This document shows positions 58,331-64,000 of a stretch of 64,000 nucleotides of DNA, in pieces. Source of the stretch: Akebia trifoliata (taxonomy: Eukaryota; Streptophyta; Magnoliopsida; Ranunculales; Lardizabalaceae); the NCBI GenBank assembly GCA_017979445.1, contig CM030707.1:22636586-22700585 (forward strand), in the 5' to 3' direction. Under the pieces are notes generated by a model. The model saw only the letters and a list, made by a program, of their open reading frames with translations. It made no database searches and was not told the DNA's origin. The position numbers and the translations under genes were made by a program. Position 1 is the first letter of the stretch. Every line of letters starts with the position of its first letter.

Positions 58331-59194
58331 TCGAAATATCATTCGGAAGAAAAAAGATGTGGGGATGCAAGCATGATGACAGACAATTCCAAACTAAGAC
58401 ATGCTAAGAAAAGAGGAAGAAAAAGAATCGCCCCCATTACCCACAATCCGACATACAACCCCTCGCTCCAAACTACCTAAATAACCAGCCCGAATCCCCA
58501 TCCGAACAATCCATTAACAATCTCAAAGCCGCCAACCAACCACCATGCAAGCCGCAACAAACCACCGTCATCTATTTCCTCAAGCCCCAACCAATAACTA
58601 AACACCCACAAAATAGTCCCAACACACCCACTAATTCCATGGATCAACGATACATACACATCCAATCAAAATGTGAAATAAAAATGATAAAACAGCAAAA
58701 TAACAAGGAAAAGGGGCATCAAGCTATATCACTTTCGATGGAAGACATGCACATGCACTCCAAAATGCTCAAAAATTAGAAAAATGTCACACGTGAAGAT
58801 ACAAAGCAGAAATCAAAGAATGGGTAACACGAAACAGTGACATAGAGCGTCCATGAAACAAATGAGCGAAAAAGAGAAGATTAAATGAAAAAAAGAAAGA
58901 AGGATCAATTGAAGGCCTACCTCAATATGAAATCAAACTCTTCGAAGCTTCGAACCTCTCCCGCTGGCGCCTTGATACTCGCACTATTCAGATCGCTCCC
59001 AAGACCAAACTCAAGCACCAAATTAACGAAAATGAAGAGAAAATAAAGAGAAGGGGAGAGAAGTTAATGAGAAAATGAAGAGGCAATGAGAGAAACCGCC
59101 AAAAGTCGCCAGAGGGAAAGAAAAACCAAAGAAACCGAAGAAGAAGGAGAAAATGGAGGGGCGCGAAGGCTTTATCGTTTGAAAATCGTACTGA
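58331..59194. other. Noncoding 3' region of B
   Basis: No gene. Purine-rich near 59030-59160 on the plus strand. It contains the site GGCAATGAGAGAAACCGCCAA that matches the insertion point of B in A. Confidence 0.5.
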
Positions 59195-59362
59195 TCCGTG
59201 TTACCAGTATGGATGAAGTAGAATTTGATCTATCCGTATCACTAATACGGGTGAAGAGATATTGAATCCGTTCCCCAGGCACGGATGAGATAAGAGTAAT
59301 GCTATCCGTGTTTTAAACACGGGTTAAATCGTTCTAAACGCCATCCCTGCCTCGAGCACGGA
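59195..59362. promoter_or_regulatory. Hairpin array 3 of element B
   Basis: Five dyads start at 59195, 59233, 59267, 59305 and 59344 (38, 34, 38, 39). Examples: TCCGTATCACTAATACGGG, TCCGTTCCCCAGGCACGGA, TCCGTGTTTTAAACACGGG, TCCCTGCCTCGAGCACGGA. It is 430 bp before the 3' LTR and about 1.65 kb upstream of antisense gene 2. It is followed by an A-rich AAAATCATTAAAAATC repeat (59370-59480). Confidence 0.9.
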
Positions 59363-59783
59363 TCAGTGAAAATAAAAAAAAAATCAAAAAATCATTAAAA
59401 ATCAAAAACCATTAAAAATAAAAAAAATCAAAAATCATTAAAAATCAAATAATCAGAAAAATCAAAAAAATCAAAAAGACAGGAAAATTCAAAAAAACCT
59501 TTCAAATTGCACCCAATTTCAATTTGACAAAACACAACTGAGAAATACCCAAATTCCAAAAAATCACAAAATCTGCATCAAATCTAAGGTCTCGCACGAG
59601 CTCCGTGCCATCGAGACCAAAGAATTAATAAGGTAACTCTGTCAGACCCCATGCTTGAGTAACCATTTTCTACAAAAATCATTAGTTCGACCGGTAATTT
59701 GAAGTTGTGTTTTGCAAATTTTCGTCTGGCCCGTACAAATATGGGTTTAGTCTATTCTTGGCAGTTCTTTGCATGCAATTCCT

Positions 59784-59798
59784 GCAAAGAAGGGCAGC
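59784..59798 (+). promoter_or_regulatory. Polypurine tract of element B
   Basis: GCAAAGAAGGGCAGC directly before TGTAAACACACC of the 3' LTR. Confidence 0.8.
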
Positions 59799-62061
59799 TG
59801 TAAACACACCAATTTGGACGGGCCCTCACTCGGAAGGGTCCAAAAACAGTAATTTTCCAATAAATTCGTCCAACGGGCCTCAATGGTCCGAATCATCAAT
59901 TTCCGCCAAAATCAAGGCCTCTGACACCTCTCAATGGGTTACTAGGTCCACCAAAAGGATATGGCATGATCCCATCTCCCCGCTCCATTCAAAATATCGA
60001 TTTTCCAACAAAATAGGCTAACGAGCCTTAAAGGCCCAAAACATTATAAAGTGGCAATTTTGATTTAATCGAGGCCCCTAAGACCACCCAATGGTCTAAG
60101 GGACCCATCAACAGGATCGAACCGATCTCATGTTATCCCAACCTTCGCCACGTCATGCTTACATCCAAAAGTAGACAAAATCCTTCAACGGGCTTGAAAG
60201 GCCCGATTTGCCAACACATGACATTTTTTATCAAATCAATAACTCAAAAAAAAAAAATTAAAAAAAAAAATAAAAAATGTGAGACTTGGGATGCCTACCC
60301 TTCATCTACCTTCACCACCCTATCTCCGAAACCCCAAACACTCTAAGTTAATTCAAAGCCCACGAACCCTCAATTCTTTTCTAAATTCATATCCTACCTT
60401 ACCCTTAACCTAAAATTAATCCTATATCACCTAAACCCCAACACCTACCCTCCCTAAAAAAAAATCCAACCCACAAACAAATCTTATATAACCCATAACC
60501 CTCCTAAACCCAAGTCCAACACTTAAAAGCCCACTAACTATTACCCATACCCAACTCATTATCTAACCCATTACCCATTACCCATTACCCACATCAACCA
60601 ATCAACCCCCCAACATCAAGAGATGACACATGTCATCACCACCCTTCACCTCCCTCATCTAATCACCTACCCCCATCACCATTCTCTAAACACTCCATCT
60701 AACCCACATCACCTCCCAACCAAATCACTTCAACCCATACCCTACCCTAACCTACCCTATCCTCAACATCAAACACCCACACCTCAACCCATACCCTAAT
60801 CCATCATCATTCTCTAACACCATCAACTACCTACATCACCACCCATATCCCTTACAAATCAACCCATCATTCTCCTAAAAACACTCCCACAAATCCCCTC
60901 AACCCATACCTCCCTCATCATCAACTAACTAACCCACACCCTTCTCTCTAATCAAACAACCACCATCAACCAATCAACCAATCTCATCATCTCATCATAA
61001 ATGCCACATGACATCATCCCCTCTCTCCTCCTAAAAACCAATTTAACAACCTCTTACACAAGCCATTGTCCTAAATCTACACACCTCACCTCATCAACCA
61101 ACTTAACACTCCTTCTCTAAACAGCCCTCTTACACCCCCATTCCCCATCAACCATCACTCATCTCACCCTACCAAACACTCTACCAAATGGATTTGGATA
61201 GGATCCAAACCATTTGGGTCAAAACCTCACCCATTTTCATCATTTACACAAATACCCTTATTTGTATTCCAAATTTCAAACCTTCCATCTCTAAAACCCA
61301 TGTCATTATCACTCCTTTCAAAATTTAACCCCATTATACCCCAAACCTCCTCCCAACTCCTATAAATACCCCTCCCCTCCTCCCAAAAATTGTTATCAAT
61401 TATTACCAAGGGGTTACCAAGTCTCCTTAAAAAATCTACTCACCCCTCTTCTACTCTACTACTCTCTCATACCACCTTCTAAAAAGTAACTTCACTCACA
61501 TACTTCTCTAAGGACCTAAGAAGATTTAGAAGAAGAAGAAAGAAAAGGAAAGAAGCTTCAAGGTGGGTTCTAGACTTCCCCCTTCCCTCTCTCTCTAACC
61601 TTCTCCTCTTCCCTCTTCGAACACCCCCCTCTTCTATTTTATTTTACCTTTTTTTATGATTGGACCCCAAGGCTAAAGGCTCATAAGGGTCATTTCCATC
61701 AATGAAATGACCCTATGATCAAGTCGAAAATGAATCCCTATCGAGGGTAGAAACACTTCCACGTGGCACTTTATTTCCCAATATTTTGTCAAAATTGAAA
61801 TGATTGAGTTGTATAGAGGTTACCGTCATTTTGTAGGGAGAAAAGGGTGCCTAACACCTTCCCTTTTCTCCAATCGAGCCGCTTGCCCGAACCTTTTGGT
61901 TGGATTAGTTCCTTATCCGTTGCGAGTCACTAACGCTAAAAATGGCAATTTTTCGAAAATGTGCACTGGGTGACCATTCACACCCATTCACAATTTGAAT
62001 GGTGGCAACTCCAAATCGTAGTATATGTGGTCATCGTAATGATGAAAACCACGTAGCTAGA
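59799..62061 (+). repeat. 3' LTR of element B
   Basis: 2263 bp, starts TGTAAACACACC and ends GTAGCTAGA, where the last bases differ by one change from the 5' LTR end CTACA. Followed by AAAGG, the target duplication. TATA box 61361-61368. Pair of 27430-29719. Confidence 0.95.
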
Positions 62062-62170
62062 AAAGGAATCACCAAAAGTCGTCAGAGAGGAGAAGAGAAA
62101 TCGAAGAAAATGAATGGAAAATAAAAAATGGAAGGGCGTGCAGGTCTTAAGCGTTTAAACTTCGTACTGG

Positions 62171-62342
62171 TCCGTGTTACCAGTACGGGTAAGACAAAGG
62201 GTGTGCCATCCGTGTCACTGACACAGATGAAGAAAGTTCGGTTGGAATCGTGCCTCAAACACGGATCAAATAAACAAAATGTTATCCGTGTTTTAAACAC
62301 GATTAAAATCGAACCAAAGGCCATCCGTGCCTCTAGCACGGA
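62171..62342. promoter_or_regulatory. Hairpin array 3 of element A
   Basis: Five dyads start at 62171, 62209, 62248, 62285 and 62324. Examples: TCCGTGTTACCAGTACGGG, TCCGTGTCACTGACACAGA, TCCGTGTTTTAAACACGA, TCCGTGCCTCTAGCACGGA. Spacing 37-39 bp. Now 35 kb from the rest of A because of the insertion of B. Confidence 0.9.
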
Positions 62343-62737
62343 TCAGTCAATAATATATATACAATAAAATAATTAAATAATTAAATAATTAAAAAATTAA
62401 AAAATTAAAAAAAAATCAAAAGGCAGAAAAATCAGAAAAAAAAAAAAAATCCTTGCGAGTTACAATCAATGCCGAATTGCTAAAACACGACTGAGAAATA
62501 TCCCAATTTCAAAACTCATCCAATCTTCTTCAGATCTAAGGTCTCACACGAGCTCTGTGCCATCGAGATCAAGGAATCAATAAGGTAACTCTGTCAGACC
62601 CCGTGCTTGAGTAACCATTTTTCTACAAAAGTCATCAATTCGACCGGTAATTCGAAGTCGTGTTTTTACAAAATTTCGTCGGGCCCATACAAATAGGGGT
62701 TTAGTTTATTCTTTGCAGTTCCTTGCACACAATTCCT

Positions 62738-62752
62738 GCAAAGAAATGCAGC
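62738..62752 (+). promoter_or_regulatory. Polypurine tract of element A
   Basis: GCAAAGAAATGCAGC directly before TGTAGACACTCC; one interruption compared with B. Confidence 0.75.
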
Positions 62753-64000
62753 TGTAGACACTCCAATTTGAACGGGCCCTCACTCGAAAGGGCCCAAAAA
62801 TAATGTTTTTCCGATAAATTTGGCCAACGGGCCTCGATGGCCCGAATCATCGAAATATGACATTTTGCCAAAATAAAAATCTCTAACACCTCTCAATGGG
62901 TTAGTAGGTCCACTAAAACGATTTGGCTATCTCCATTCTACCCCGCTCCACTCAAAACATCGATTTTCGACAAAATAGGCCAACGGGCCTTTAAGGTCCA
63001 AAACATTAAAATGTGGTAATTTCGGTTAAATCGATGCCACTAAGACCACCCAATGGTCTAAAGGATCCATCAAGGGGACCGAACTCATCCCACGTCGTCC
63101 CAACCTTCGTCGCTCCACATTTAAATCCACAAAAATCGATAAATTCTCCAATGGGCCCAGAAGGTCCAAATTGCCAAACACGTGGCATTTTTTATCAAAT
63201 CAATAACTTCAAGAAAAATACAAAAAAATTTGAAAAGAATTAAAAATGTGAGACTTGGGAGACCTACCCTTCATCTATCATCCACCACTCCGCCTCGAAA
63301 TCCGCAAATACCCTAAATCCACTTAAAGGCCACAAGGCCTCAACCCCTTCATAAACCCATTTTCCTACCTTACCCTTAACCCAAAATTAATCTCATACCT
63401 TCTAAGCCCTAAAAATAATCTCCCTTCTCAAAATCCAATCCAAAATAAGCCTCGCCCAATCCAAAACAACCCACAACCCTCCTAAACCTCAAGGCCCACA
63501 AAATCCCACCCATATCCAATGCACTATCCAACTTACTACCTTAACCCATTATCCATTATCCACATCAACCAATCACAATCTTCACATCAAAAGATGACAC
63601 ATGTCATCACCATCCTTCACCTCCCTCATCTAATTACCCACCCCCATCACCATTCTCTAAACAACTCATCTAACACATCACTTCCCTCCAAAATCACCTC
63701 AACCCATACCCTACCCTAACCTAACCTATCCCCATCCTCTAACATCATCAACCACCCACACCTCAACCCATACCCTAATCCATCACCATTATCTAACATC
63801 ATCAACCACCCACATCACAACCCATATTTACACCCATCATTTTCCTTAAAACACTCCCACAAAATCACCTCAACCCATACCTCCCTCATCATCAACCAAC
63901 TAACCCACACCCTTCTCTCTAATCAAACAACCACCATCAACCAATCAACTAATCTAATCACCTCATCCTCTCATCACAAATGCCACATGGCATCATCCTC
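62753..64000 (+). repeat. 3' LTR of element A, cut by the window end
   Basis: Aligns with 5043-6290 of the 5' LTR (for example CCGATAAATTTGGCCAAC, then the G-poor section) and is closer to it than to the LTRs of B. About 1 kb of it is outside the window. Confidence 0.93.

Larger units (their letters stand above)
27430..62061 (+). mobile_element. Element B: Ogre/Tat-type LTR retrotransposon inserted in A
   Basis: It is bounded by LTRs 27430-29719 and 59799-62061 and by the exact 5-bp duplication AAAGG at 27425-27429 and 62062-62066. The flanking A sequence, joined across the insertion, aligns with B's own 59085-59110 (GGCAA...AATCACCAAAAGTCG against GGCAA...AAACCGCCAAAAGTCG), which proves the insertion point. 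Without element C it is about 23.4 kb. Its order is the same as A. About a dozen mismatches in the first 200 bases of the two LTRs (hand count) suggest a moderately old insertion. Confidence 0.95.
62067..62752 (+). other. 3' end of the internal region of A, resumed after B
   Basis: Aligns with 59098-59798 of B throughout. Contains hairpin array 3 of A (62171-62342), the shared TCTAAGGTCTCNCACGAGCT region and the PPT. Confidence 0.9.
5043..64000 (+). mobile_element. Element A: Ogre/Tat-type LTR retrotransposon (outer, 3' LTR incomplete)
   Basis: The 5' LTR is 5043-7331 and the 3' LTR starts at 62753 and runs off the window. The internal region is split by a solo LTR (9400-10953) and by the complete element B (27430-62061), and resumes at 62067. 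Without the insertions A is about 23.8 kb. Order: LTR, PBS, leader arrays, gag, protease/G-patch, RT-RH-aRH, integrase, two antisense genes, PPT, LTR. Hand comparison of the first roughly 210 bases of the two LTRs gives about 16 mismatches, slightly more than in B, as expected if A is older. Gag-pol carries more than ten stops and frameshifts, so A is dead. The five bases before it are AGTTA; the matching duplication would be outside the window. Confidence 0.9.

Noticed and set aside
27425..62066. B and A as one element with three LTRs through tandem recombination
   Set aside because: The exact AAAGG duplication and the continuity of A sequence across the B insertion show a separate nested insertion.

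Overview
This window is plant nuclear DNA made almost entirely of nested LTR retrotransposons; I see no host gene. The protein families are Ty3/gypsy of the Tat/Ogre type: a gag without a classical CCHC knuckle, a protease followed by a G-patch-like segment, RT with its own RNase H, a second archaeal-type RNase H, and an HHCC/DDE integrase. The primer-binding sites match the 3' end of plant tRNA-Arg(ACG). Element length (about 23-24 kb without insertions), multi-kilobase leaders and antisense genes also fit. A flowering plant with a repeat-rich genome is likely; I cannot name the species.

Layout. 1-5042 is older DNA holding a 3.15-kb solo LTR (1150-4296, TSD AATTC) and a relic of a second LTR family (4552-5042, minus). 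Element A begins at 5043 (5' LTR 5043-7331) and runs past the window end; its 3' LTR starts at 62753. A contains a solo LTR (9400-10953, TSD ACTCC) and, at 27430-62061, a complete sister copy, element B (TSD AAAGG). B in turn contains element C (40685-51888, minus strand, TSD AAAAG/AAGAG), a deleted member of the same family as the solo LTR and the 4552-5042 relic. The insertion order is therefore relic LTR, then A, then B and the solo LTR in A, then C in B.

A and B share one plan: LTR; PBS; a long leader with several tandem arrays; gag; protease/G-patch; RT-RNaseH-aRNaseH; integrase; then two genes on the opposite strand; then a polypurine tract and LTR. Antisense gene 1 resembles the DUF7745 family found in plant retroelements. 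Antisense gene 2 has a plant mobile domain (PMD). Gene 2 can be read as six exons with phase-0 introns, and its four internal exons have identical lengths in A and B. Because the introns lie antisense to the genomic RNA they would not be spliced from it, which would explain their survival through retrotransposition.

The most unusual signal is a set of 19-bp dyads (TCCGTG-N7-CACGGA) repeated about every 38 bp, five per array, with three arrays per element. One array lies upstream of each of the three transcription units: the sense leader, antisense gene 1, and antisense gene 2 near the PPT. This looks like an element-wide regulatory or packaging system. All copies are degraded: stops and frameshifts interrupt gag-pol in A and B, and C has lost most of pol. 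Two UAG codons, one in RT and one in the PMD gene, are shared by A and B.
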